Part shown: piece after piece, positions 15,711-23,197 of the stretch
Layout: each line of letters starts with the position of its first letter
Position numbering within the stretch: position 1 is the stretch's first letter
Assembly: GCA_001603115.1 (NCBI GenBank)
Contig: LVBG01000026.1
Location: 1-44,519 of the forward strand
Source: Spirochaetales bacterium Spiro_05
GTDB lineage: Bacteria; Spirochaetota; Spirochaetia; Sphaerochaetales; Sphaerochaetaceae
Length of the DNA: 44,519 nt
Reading direction: 5' to 3'
Position numbers and translations under genes: made by a program
Notes under the pieces: generated by a model
Told to the model about the DNA's origin: nothing
Seen by the model: the letters and a program-made list of their open reading frames with translations, nothing else
The model's database searches: none

Positions 15711-16958
15711 ATGTTCAGAAAATTCTTCTCTCTGGTTCTTATCTTCTTGGCAATCCTCATCGGCTGCAAGGGCGAGCCGGATGTCTCCACGAACCTTGGC
15801 CCGGATGCCATCGAGGAGTGGTTCGACTCATCGCTCCCCGCAGAATCTGAACCCTTGGAGTTCACCCAGCTTCCTGTCCTCTCTACTGACTTGCGGAAAG
15901 TGTATCCCCTAGGTATGGCGGGAACGCATGTCTTTCCTGCTGATCACATCTATCTTGAGCAAGCAGATAGGGAGGTGGTGGTAGGAGAAGACCCAATACA
16001 AGCCACTGTCTATGCACCGGCTGGGGGAATCATTCACTACATTGAAACCCCAGAGCAGTCTTCTTCCGACTACCATGACTACAGCATTCGCATCGCCGTA
16101 TCGAAAGATGTCAGCTATGTGTTTGGGCATATCATGCTGGAAACAAATCCTAATCATGAAGACTATCTTCGCGTCGGTGATGTGGTGGAAGCCGGAGACA
16201 AATTGGGAACGTTCAATCCTAATAGCAATCTGGATCTGTATGTGCTCGACAGGGGGAGGAGAAACTCACTTGCAAATAGCAAGTATCCCATCACGATGTC
16301 CTATGCCCAGAATCCCTTCTCGTACTTCACTGACGACTCTCTACGGCAGGAGTTATATGACAAGCTTCTTCCCCCCAAACCGGCAGGAACGGAAGATGGC
16401 CATCTGGATACCCCTCAGCGGCACTGCCCTGCACAGGATGCAGACCATACATCATCGTATCTTCACTCGATAGAATACATTCTGGATCAAAACCCAACTG
16501 AACAGATCTTCCTGGAGCACTATCTCGACCTTCGCCAAGGCTTCTCCTCCATCGAGGGAAGCTTTGAATATGACAGGGAAGACAGCATCCAGGGCAACTG
16601 GTTCTCGCCGCTTGCAGATAATACGTGGGGAGAGGGGATCTCCTTCCATTTCGACCATTGGTATCCCTCTCGGCCAAGGGTGAGAATGGATACAGAGTTC
16701 CTCAATAAAGCCCGATTTGCACTGAATCCCTCCCAAGATGGGTTCATCAATTTCTCCGAGGTAGGGGTCGGAGATGAGGCAACCTACGTCGTGTTTGATG
16801 AGGATTACTGCAACTGGCATGGGGTTCCGTATGAGGATCCGATCGGCTTGCTCTTGGTGAAGATGGAGAGCGAAAATAGGATCAAGGTGGAAGTTTTTGC
16901 GTACGACTCATCATTGGACGTTGAGTTCACAAATTCTGCCAGAACTTACTATCGTTGA
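15711..16958 (+). CDS. Lipoprotein with an M23-like domain
   Basis: 415 residues. A lipoprotein signal peptide ends in the lipobox AILIGC, so the protein should be lipid-anchored. Residues about 60-205 resemble LytM/M23 folds: HVFPADHIYL, VYAPAGGIIHYI, VFGHIML and VGDVVEAGDKLG. The last metal motif, HxH in active M23 enzymes, reads NLDLYV, so canonical zinc binding looks incomplete. The C-terminal half (after about residue 240) has no recognised family. AAAGGGAA just before the ATG acts as ribosome-binding site. It may be a non-catalytic cell-envelope protein. Confidence 0.7.
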   Translation: MFRKFFSLVLIFLAILIGCKGEPDVSTNLGPDAIEEWFDSSLPAESEPLEFTQLPVLSTDLRKVYPLGMAGTHVFPADHIYLEQADREVVVGEDPIQATVYAPAGGIIHYIETPEQSSSDYHDYSIRIAVSKDVSYVFGHIMLETNPNHEDYLRVGDVVEAGDKLGTFNPNSNLDLYVLDRGRRNSLANSKYPITMSYAQNPFSYFTDDSLRQELYDKLLPPKPAGTEDGHLDTPQRHCPAQDADHTSSYLHSIEYILDQNPTEQIFLEHYLDLRQGFSSIEGSFEYDREDSIQGNWFSPLADNTWGEGISFHFDHWYPSRPRVRMDTEFLNKARFALNPSQDGFINFSEVGVGDEATYVVFDEDYCNWHGVPYEDPIGLLLVKMESENRIKVEVFAYDSSLDVEFTNSARTYYR

Positions 16959-17068
16959 AAGAAACAATCTGAGAAATACGTAGCGAATTCTCTGCCTGGG
17001 AAAGAGGTACGGCTGTCTTTGAACAATGACATGCAGCGCCAGCGGTTCTACCCCACTTCTGCAAAGTA

Positions 17069-17077
17069 TGGTATACT
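17069..17077 (+). promoter_or_regulatory. Extended -10 promoter of dnaX
   Basis: TGGTATACT gives a TGn-TATACT extended -10 about 28 nt before the dnaX ATG. No good -35 is present, as is usual for extended -10 promoters. Confidence 0.6.
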
Positions 17078-17105
17078 CGCAAGGTACATTCGTAAGGGAG
17101 CATTC

Positions 17106-18773
17106 ATGGCATATGAAGTAACTGCTACCAGGAAACGGCCCCAGGAGTTTGACAACCTTGTGGGTCAGGAGTTCGTGGTATCCACCATCAAGCATGCGAT
17201 CGAATTGGGAAGAATTGCCCATGCCTACTTGTTCAGTGGACCAAGAGGGGTTGGCAAGACATCCTCCGCCCGTATCCTGGCACGGTCGCTCAACTGTGTA
17301 GAAGGACCGACAGCCCACCCCTGCGGAGTCTGTTCGAACTGCCGGGAAATTGCCCAAGGCAACAACGTAGATGTCATCGAGATTGACGGTGCGAGCAACA
17401 CCAGCGTCAACGATATCCGCCAGATCAAGGACGAGGTGCTTTTTCCTCCCCAGAGCAGCAAGTACAAGATTTATATCATTGACGAGGTGCATATGCTCTC
17501 CACCAGTGCGTTCAATGCACTGCTGAAGACCATTGAGGAGCCCCCTGCTTACATCGTATTCATCTTCGCAACCACAGAGCTGCAGAAAGTTCCGGCAACC
17601 ATCAGAAGCCGTTGCCAACAGTTTCATTTCCAGCTCATCGATCTCGACCTGATCAAGAACTGTCTTAAGGATGCGGCAGTCGAGAATGAGGTTGAAGCGG
17701 ATGAGGATGCGCTCTTTTGGATTGCCAAAGAGTCAACCGGCTCAATGCGCGATGCCTATACGCTTTTTGACCAGGTAGTGTCCTTCTCCCAAGGCCATAT
17801 CACCATGGAGAAAATTTCCAGCAAGCTTGGGCTCGTAGGCATCGATCAGATAGTTGCCATCGTCAGCCAGCTTCTGGAAAACAAATCTGACCAGGCCCTG
17901 CTCTCGGTACAAAACTTGTTGTTTGCCGGAGTATCGGTGGAACAGTGCATCAAGGATTTCACCCTCTTCTTCCGCAGCCTGCTCTTCATCAAGTCAGGGG
18001 TAACCGAGGATGCCATCCTAGGAATCCAAAGCGAAAGGATACCCCTCTCCTTGCGCAGTGCATACACCACAGAGCAACTTGAAGCAGCACTGGAACTCTT
18101 TCTTAGGCTCTACCGTGAAGTTCGTTACTCGCTCAATCCCCGATTCGAGCTGGAGCTCGCCATATCCCGGCTTGCAAGCCTTCCTCACCTCTCTTCTCCC
18201 ACCTCCTTGGTCCAGAAGATTGCGCAACTGCGTGAAGAACTGGTCAGTGGGGCGGTGAAAATCCAGGCGCGCAAGCTTGAAGTCCAGCCCGACTTGCTTG
18301 CCACTGAGGCTGTCATCCAGCCAAAGCAGAAGGAGGTGGCTTCCTCCTCTGTTGCAAGCATACCCAATAGGCAAGCTGAGCCAACACCGACGCCTGCTCC
18401 TGTCGTCCCGGTTTCCAAAGAGGAACCAAAGCCACAAAGCAGCCGCCCCTTCACCAAGGCCGACCTTCCCCTGCTGGTAAGCAAACTCACCAACGCGCCA
18501 CTGCTCAGTCAGGTTGCACAAGCAATCGTTGCCGTGAAAACCGAAGGCAATGCACTCTCGCTCACCTTCTCCACCCCCTTCTGCCAGAACAAGGCAAAGG
18601 AGAATGAGACACGATTCAAGGCCCTGATACAGGAGATTGCAAACTTTTCGGGAAACGTACACTTCCTCTGTGCCGAAGAGGAGGAAAAGGTCGCACCTAC
18701 AGAGGAAGACCCTCTCATCTCCAAGATTGCCTCGGTCTTCCGAGGTGAGATTACCAACAGAAACAACCAATAA
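17106..18773 (+). CDS. dnaX: DNA polymerase III subunit gamma/tau
   Basis: A 555-residue clamp-loader ATPase. It has RPQEFDNLVGQEFVV at the start, Walker A SGPRGVGKTSS (about residues 44-54), a four-cysteine zinc module (C64, C73, C76, C79), Walker B YIIDEVHM, the SRC motif (IRSRCQQF) and sensor 2 (TGSMRDA). The C-terminal third is the tau extension with a Pro/Ala-rich linker and a helical end. No A-rich frameshift signal is visible, so only the full-length form is predicted. AAGGGAG precedes the ATG at 17106; the longer open frame upstream lacks dnaX-like sequence. It is the first gene of the conserved dnaX-ybaB-recR operon. Confidence 0.97.
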   Translation: MAYEVTATRKRPQEFDNLVGQEFVVSTIKHAIELGRIAHAYLFSGPRGVGKTSSARILARSLNCVEGPTAHPCGVCSNCREIAQGNNVDVIEIDGASNTSVNDIRQIKDEVLFPPQSSKYKIYIIDEVHMLSTSAFNALLKTIEEPPAYIVFIFATTELQKVPATIRSRCQQFHFQLIDLDLIKNCLKDAAVENEVEADEDALFWIAKESTGSMRDAYTLFDQVVSFSQGHITMEKISSKLGLVGIDQIVAIVSQLLENKSDQALLSVQNLLFAGVSVEQCIKDFTLFFRSLLFIKSGVTEDAILGIQSERIPLSLRSAYTTEQLEAALELFLRLYREVRYSLNPRFELELAISRLASLPHLSSPTSLVQKIAQLREELVSGAVKIQARKLEVQPDLLATEAVIQPKQKEVASSSVASIPNRQAEPTPTPAPVVPVSKEEPKPQSSRPFTKADLPLLVSKLTNAPLLSQVAQAIVAVKTEGNALSLTFSTPFCQNKAKENETRFKALIQEIANFSGNVHFLCAEEEEKVAPTEEDPLISKIASVFRGEITNRNNQ

Positions 18774-18782
18774 CAGGAAGGA

Positions 18783-19097
18783 ATGAACGATATGGATATG
18801 AATCCTTTTGAGCTTTTGAAAAATATGAAAGGCATCCAGGAGAACGTGAAACGGATGCAAGATCTTCTGCCCACCATCACCGCTACCGGCAGTGCAGGGG
18901 CGGGTATGGTGGACGTGACAATCAACGGCAAGTTCATTGTCACCGATGTACACATTGAGAAGGACATCGTCGATCCTGAGGATGTGGAGACGCTGCAGGT
19001 ACTGCTTACCAGCGCATTCAACGATGCCAGTGCAAAGATTCAGCAGAAGATCCAAAGCGAAGGGTTGCGTATGGCCCCTTCCTTTACCCAGGCCTGA
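18783..19097 (+). CDS. ybaB: YbaB/EbfC family nucleoid-associated protein
   Basis: A 104-residue small DNA-binding protein. The body, NPFELLKNMKGIQENVKRMQ, a long helix, then VDVTINGKFIVTDVHI and a C-terminal helix, is the YbaB/EbfC fold, a homodimer that bends DNA; the spirochaete homologue EbfC is a known nucleoid protein. The start is the ATG at 18783, nine nt after dnaX and behind AGGAAGGA; a second ATG at 18792 is possible. Its position between dnaX and recR is conserved in many bacteria. Confidence 0.95.
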   Translation: MNDMDMNPFELLKNMKGIQENVKRMQDLLPTITATGSAGAGMVDVTINGKFIVTDVHIEKDIVDPEDVETLQVLLTSAFNDASAKIQQKIQSEGLRMAPSFTQA

Positions 19098-19099
19098 AG

Positions 19100-19690
19100 A
19101 TGACAGCACTGGAAAACCTTATCCAAACCCTATCACGTTTGCCTGGTATCGGGGTGAAGAGCGCCTCACGCCTTGCCTATCATCTTATCAAGACGGAGAA
19201 GAGCTACAACCAGAATCTTGCCCAGGCCATCGCCACCATCCAGGAGAGGGTCTTCCCCTGTTCTGAGTGTGGAAGCTTTACCGAAACCGACCCCTGTCCT
19301 GTGTGTGGCGATCTGTCGCGGGACAGAAGCCAGCTATGTGTAGTGGAGCAACCTCAGGATGTGGTTACCCTGCAGTCAAGCGGAGCATACAACGGACTCT
19401 ATCATGTCCTTGGGGGAGCCATCAGTCCTCTGGACGGTATCGGGCCGGAACACCTGAGTTTTGCCAAATTGATCAAACGCATTGAGAAGGGTTCCTTCAG
19501 CGAACTCATCATTGCAACCAATCCGACAGAGGAGGGCGACACCACTGCCCTCTACATCCGCCATATCCTCAAGGAGCATCCTGAGCTCTCTATCACCCGC
19601 CTTGCAAGCGGTCTTCCCATTGGCGGTGACTTGGAGTATGCAGACAGAATCACCCTTGCCCGTTCGATGCGGGGAAGGGTGAGGTTCTAG
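19100..19690 (+). CDS. recR: Recombination protein RecR
   Basis: A 196-residue ring-forming partner of RecO/RecF that loads RecA at gaps. It shows the helix-hairpin-helix LSRLPGIGVKSASRLAYHL, a four-Cys zinc finger (CSECGSF, CPVCGD), the Toprim start LCVVEQPQDV, and the Walker-B-like C-terminal ASGLPIGGDLEYAD. It starts two bases after the ybaB stop and ends the operon, 9 bp from the convergent djlA-like gene. Confidence 0.97.
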   Translation: MTALENLIQTLSRLPGIGVKSASRLAYHLIKTEKSYNQNLAQAIATIQERVFPCSECGSFTETDPCPVCGDLSRDRSQLCVVEQPQDVVTLQSSGAYNGLYHVLGGAISPLDGIGPEHLSFAKLIKRIEKGSFSELIIATNPTEEGDTTALYIRHILKEHPELSITRLASGLPIGGDLEYADRITLARSMRGRVRF

Positions 19691-19699
19691 GATCAGCTC

Positions 19700-20479
19700 T
19701 TATTTGATTCCGCGCTCTTTCTTGATCGACTCGTAAGCTTGCTGGATTTCCCTGAACTTGGAAGTGGCGTGTGCGAGGAACTCCTCACCCATGCCTTTGG
19801 CTGCCAGGGTATCGGGATGGAACTCAATGCTCAGTTTCCGGTATGCACGCTTGATTTCGTCATCGGTCGCGGTCCGGGTCACATTGAGAATGGCATAGGC
19901 CTTGTCGCTTGCGTTGGCGCAACCACCATAGCGATTGCAAAGCATCTCCACAAAGCTGTCAGGAAGATGGAAAATCTGGGCTGCACGCCTGATCATCTCC
20001 TCCTCACTGCGATTGATCTGCCCATCGGCAGCTGCAACGCGGTAGAAGATGTCGATCATCAGCTGAAGGATGTTTTGTGCGTGACTGAAGTTCTGGTAGA
20101 ATTGGGCTGCGAACTGCTCGAAAGTACCGCCACCGGTAAGGGCTGCATCAAAAACACGAAGGGCAGCCTCCTCCTCACGAAGGCCCAAACGGAGGTCGCT
20201 TCTGATGAATTCCACCACCTTTTGACGCTCATGTGTTGAAACAGAGCCATCGGCAGCCGCAATTCTGGCAAGCATGGAAAAGGCCCCGACAAAGAAGAGC
20301 ATCTGCTCCCGGTCGAGGGTAGTGTATGCTGTTCTCTGGCTCTGCTGATACGGAATCTGGCCGGAAATGTCGTCAGCCTTGTCGAACATATGGCCGAAGG
20401 CTATGCCGGCGATCATGCCCAAGGGCCCGCCGAACATAAAGCCTACAGCTCCTCCGAAGAGTTTCCCCAACCAAGCCAT
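19700..20479 (-). CDS. djlA: DjlA-like J-domain co-chaperone
   Basis: A 259-residue protein with DjlA architecture: a Gly-rich N-terminal hydrophobic segment (residues 5-30, FGGAVGFMFGGPLGMIAGIA), a TerB-like helical domain (about 55-175, with AAADGSVSTHERQKV and AAADGQINRSEEEMIRR), and a C-terminal J domain with intact HPD (SIEFHPDT). It should anchor at the inner membrane and stimulate DnaK there. The start lies 3 nt after the upstream glycosidase stop, with no clear Shine-Dalgarno, so translation is probably coupled. Confidence 0.88.
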   Translation of the reverse strand: MAWLGKLFGGAVGFMFGGPLGMIAGIAFGHMFDKADDISGQIPYQQSQRTAYTTLDREQMLFFVGAFSMLARIAAADGSVSTHERQKVVEFIRSDLRLGLREEEAALRVFDAALTGGGTFEQFAAQFYQNFSHAQNILQLMIDIFYRVAAADGQINRSEEEMIRRAAQIFHLPDSFVEMLCNRYGGCANASDKAYAILNVTRTATDDEIKRAYRKLSIEFHPDTLAAKGMGEEFLAHATSKFREIQQAYESIKKERGIK

Positions 20480-20482
20480 GGC

Positions 20483-21907
20483 TTACAGCTTGTCGATCAG
20501 CATCGAGCACTTGCCCGAAGGAATGGGAAGAGTCTTCTTCTTGTTCTCTCCGAGAATCTCAATGGTGAAGTAATAGAGCTTCTCGCTCTCCAGTCTGATT
20601 TCCCAGCCACGATCTGTTTTGTTGCTGAGAATGGTGATCATATTCCGTTTCAACGAGAGGCGTTCGATGCCCATCGCTTCCAAGGTAGGCATCACCCAGT
20701 TGACGGTCTTTCGCGGGAGGGAAATATCCAGGCCGACAATATTCTCGATCATCAAGGTGATGGTTACCAACGAGGCAAAGGGCATGAGACGTCTACGCGG
20801 GAAGTCTGCAATCTCGGTTGTCTTGGAGTACCCTTCCTTATTGGGCAGGTATGCCTCCCATACATCACCGATGGTTTCAGAATCGGGATGCAGTGTATCA
20901 AGCAGGAAGTACATATGCCTGATCGCACACTCACGGGCAAAAATGAACTGCTGGAACTTCTCCAAGCCCTTGATCACCATGAAGGTGTTCACTGAGAGCA
21001 CCCCTCCACAATGTCCGTTTCCTTCCTCACTGAAAGCAGGAGAGGAGACGGGAACACCGGGGAACGGATTGTCAGTACCGAACTCCTTCGGATCGTGCAG
21101 GTACTCAATCATATAGGCCGCACGCTCGTCATTGGGAATCTCGGCAAGCATCGTCCAATAGGCACCGATGAACTTGTGATGAAGCCGATTCTCCTTGATG
21201 TCGAGGTCGTAGTAGAAGTTTGTCTCGGGATCCCACATCATGCTGTTGATCCTCGTCTTGAGGGAGAAGTATATCCGCTTGTAACGGAAACTCAGCTCCT
21301 TGTCATTGAGGATGTCACCAATGGCGGACATGTAGAGGGCATTGACGGCAAGCTGGGCATTGAAGTCCAGTGGATAGTACACATGGTCGCGGGGAGTATT
21401 TCCCGTCTGGCAGGCTTCAACAGGGACACTGAACAGCCCATTGGGTTTCTGGAATGTTGCCTGAATCCAGGAAAAGTACTTCTCAAGGATGGGAACAACG
21501 TCTTTCAACCGCTTCTTGTTGCCGATCTTGTGGTAGAAACCATGCTCTACATAGGCAAACAACGGGGGGGAAATTCCCTCCGGATTGGCAGCAGTGAAAA
21601 CGGGCTTGCCATCTTCGATCGAATACTCACCACGAATGGCGCCGTTGGCTTCCTGCTTCTGATAAAAATAGTCGAGCAGCGGAAACGGCGAATTATTCTG
21701 GTTGCTATACACCAAAAACAGGGAGGTAAAGCAAGATAAATACTGATTGAAGGTGGTCTGGCCGGGATGGGAAAGATAGGAACCATTGAAGCCGTTCGCC
21801 TCCGTTCCTTGTTTCCACAGTTCGTCAATCCAGACCCATGACCTGTCGTACATATCGACGAAATCCTGGTCATAAAAATGTACGAACGGCACCATATCCT
21901 TTATCAA
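20483..21907 (-). CDS. Six-hairpin (alpha/alpha)6 glycosidase, GH37/GH63/MGH1-like
   Basis: A 474-residue cytoplasmic protein without signal peptide. Repeated aromatic helical segments (DRSWVWIDELW, EHGFYHKIGNKKRL, YYPLDFNAQLAVNALYMS, MMWDPETNFYYDLD, IGAYWTMLAEIPNDE) fit trehalase / mannosylglycerate-hydrolase-like glycosidases. FYYDLD is the commonly seen stretch of that group, and WEAYLPNKEGY lies where the second acid would fall. The substrate is uncertain, perhaps a compatible solute or short alpha-glycan. A TTG at 21907 is the best start because AAGGAG stands 8 nt upstream; the ATG at 21895 has none at proper distance. It is translationally linked to the DjlA-like gene downstream. Confidence 0.75.
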   Translation of the reverse strand: MIKDMVPFVHFYDQDFVDMYDRSWVWIDELWKQGTEANGFNGSYLSHPGQTTFNQYLSCFTSLFLVYSNQNNSPFPLLDYFYQKQEANGAIRGEYSIEDGKPVFTAANPEGISPPLFAYVEHGFYHKIGNKKRLKDVVPILEKYFSWIQATFQKPNGLFSVPVEACQTGNTPRDHVYYPLDFNAQLAVNALYMSAIGDILNDKELSFRYKRIYFSLKTRINSMMWDPETNFYYDLDIKENRLHHKFIGAYWTMLAEIPNDERAAYMIEYLHDPKEFGTDNPFPGVPVSSPAFSEEGNGHCGGVLSVNTFMVIKGLEKFQQFIFARECAIRHMYFLLDTLHPDSETIGDVWEAYLPNKEGYSKTTEIADFPRRRLMPFASLVTITLMIENIVGLDISLPRKTVNWVMPTLEAMGIERLSLKRNMITILSNKTDRGWEIRLESEKLYYFTIEILGENKKKTLPIPSGKCSMLIDKL

Positions 21908-21968
21908 ATTGGGAACTCCTTACTCAGCAGGTAAACACTGGAAAAACTACATAAGACGCGCATTTTTA

Positions 21969-21997
21969 AAGATATACTCTCTTTTCGGAGAAGTCAA
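21969..21997 (-). promoter_or_regulatory. Promoter of the glycosidase-djlA operon
   Basis: On the minus strand TTGACT (21997-21992), 17 nt, TATCTT (21974-21969). The leader to the TTG start is about 55 nt and carries the AAGGAG ribosome-binding site. The rest of the 292-bp gap (21908-22199) is AT-rich and holds no other feature I trust. Confidence 0.6.
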
Positions 21998-22199
21998 TCG
22001 CATATACAACAAGATGCAGAAACAACAGAAATATTCTAAAACTGAGAACTCTCTTTAAGCTGCTTCCAAATAATCATTTATATAATAGCTAATTATGCCC
22101 GATACGGAAAGTCCTTTTTTTTCACAAACCAGCACATCCCCTTATCTTGCAACACAACAACACTCCCTCTGGACATGGTTTCGCAAAAACTGTGTTTTC

Positions 22200-23129
22200 T
22201 CAGCAAAATACCGGTAACACAGACTCCAATAAACGTGCAGTAAACTCCATACAACCCAAAGAAATCTCCTCTCCGTCCACATGAATCGGCATCAGATTAT
22301 CGCTGCTGATCATCTTCACATATTTCACCCGTTTGACACTGAACTGCTTCAGTTTTACTTGCGTCCCCTTGAAGAACGTAAGAGCGATGGGAACCAACTT
22401 GTAGCTTGCCACAGGTGAATTGGCATATACAACATCGAAATACCCATCATCGAAGAGAGCATCAGGCCCCATGAGGAAAGCAGACCCCATTCGCCTTCCA
22501 TTGCAAATGCTCAGCTGTTGGGTTTTCAGGTCGATGACCTCATCATCAAGAGTGAGCTGGACGGTGTAAGGATCAGGATAGTTGATCAGGATCCTGATGA
22601 GAGCCAGCACGTAACTGAGGGTTCCTGTCACATGCTTGAAATCACTGGCAAGAAAGTTTACCAAGGGTTCAAATCCTACTCCTTGCCCGTTTACAAAGAA
22701 CCTCCCCTCTGGATAGTTTCCCCCATAGGTCACGCCCGCATCGATGACTCTGGTCCTTCCTGCAAGAATAGTGGAGCAAGCTTTCGCCAAATCCTTTGGA
22801 ATGCCCATACCCCAAGCAAAATCATTTCCCCTTCCTATGGGGATAACCCCCATGGCAGGACAGGCAATACCATCCTTGGTGACTGCTTTCAGGATACCGT
22901 TGGCGACCTCGTTCACCGTACCATCGCCCCCGGCTGCTATAATGGGATTTCTCCCTGCCAATGCCGCTTCATAGGCAATCGATTGTGCCCCTTCCCCCGC
23001 TTTGGTATGGGAAAGAATGACCTTCGCCCCGCTCGAGGAGAGCAACGTCTGTATCATCCTCTCCTGCTTCTTCGCCCGTCCTTTGTCCGCATGGGGATTG
23101 AGGATGACAAAGAGCTCGTTTTGCTGCAT
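22200..23129 (-). CDS. YegS/DagK family lipid kinase
   Basis: A 309-residue diacylglycerol-kinase-catalytic family protein. The N-terminus, FVILNPHADKGRAKK, the nucleotide loop IAAGGDGTVNEVANGI (about residues 65-80) and GVIPIGRGNDFAWGMGIP are diagnostic; the C-terminal beta-sandwich follows (NGRRMGSAFLMGP, DGYFDVV). It phosphorylates diacylglycerol or a related lipid at the cytoplasmic membrane face, recycling lipid from envelope synthesis; which lipid is not known. AAAGGAG lies seven bases before the ATG. Divergent from ygiQ. Confidence 0.92.
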   Translation of the reverse strand: MQQNELFVILNPHADKGRAKKQERMIQTLLSSSGAKVILSHTKAGEGAQSIAYEAALAGRNPIIAAGGDGTVNEVANGILKAVTKDGIACPAMGVIPIGRGNDFAWGMGIPKDLAKACSTILAGRTRVIDAGVTYGGNYPEGRFFVNGQGVGFEPLVNFLASDFKHVTGTLSYVLALIRILINYPDPYTVQLTLDDEVIDLKTQQLSICNGRRMGSAFLMGPDALFDDGYFDVVYANSPVASYKLVPIALTFFKGTQVKLKQFSVKRVKYVKMISSDNLMPIHVDGEEISLGCMEFTARLLESVLPVFC

Positions 23130-23162
23130 GGTTGCACTCCTTTGATGCTCCGACGAAGGCTA

Positions 23163-23191
23163 TTTACACCCAAGAGGCAATCCCCTATCAT
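23163..23191 (+). promoter_or_regulatory. Leaderless-type promoter of ygiQ
   Basis: TTTACA (23163-23168), 17 nt, TATCAT (23186-23191), then six bases to an in-frame GTG at 23198. This decides the ygiQ start, since no Shine-Dalgarno fits any upstream codon. Confidence 0.6.
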
Positions 23192-23197
23192 TGCGAT

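Noticed and set aside
17106-18773. Programmed frameshift in dnaX producing a short gamma form
   Set aside because: No A-rich slippery heptamer with a following hairpin was found in the gene.
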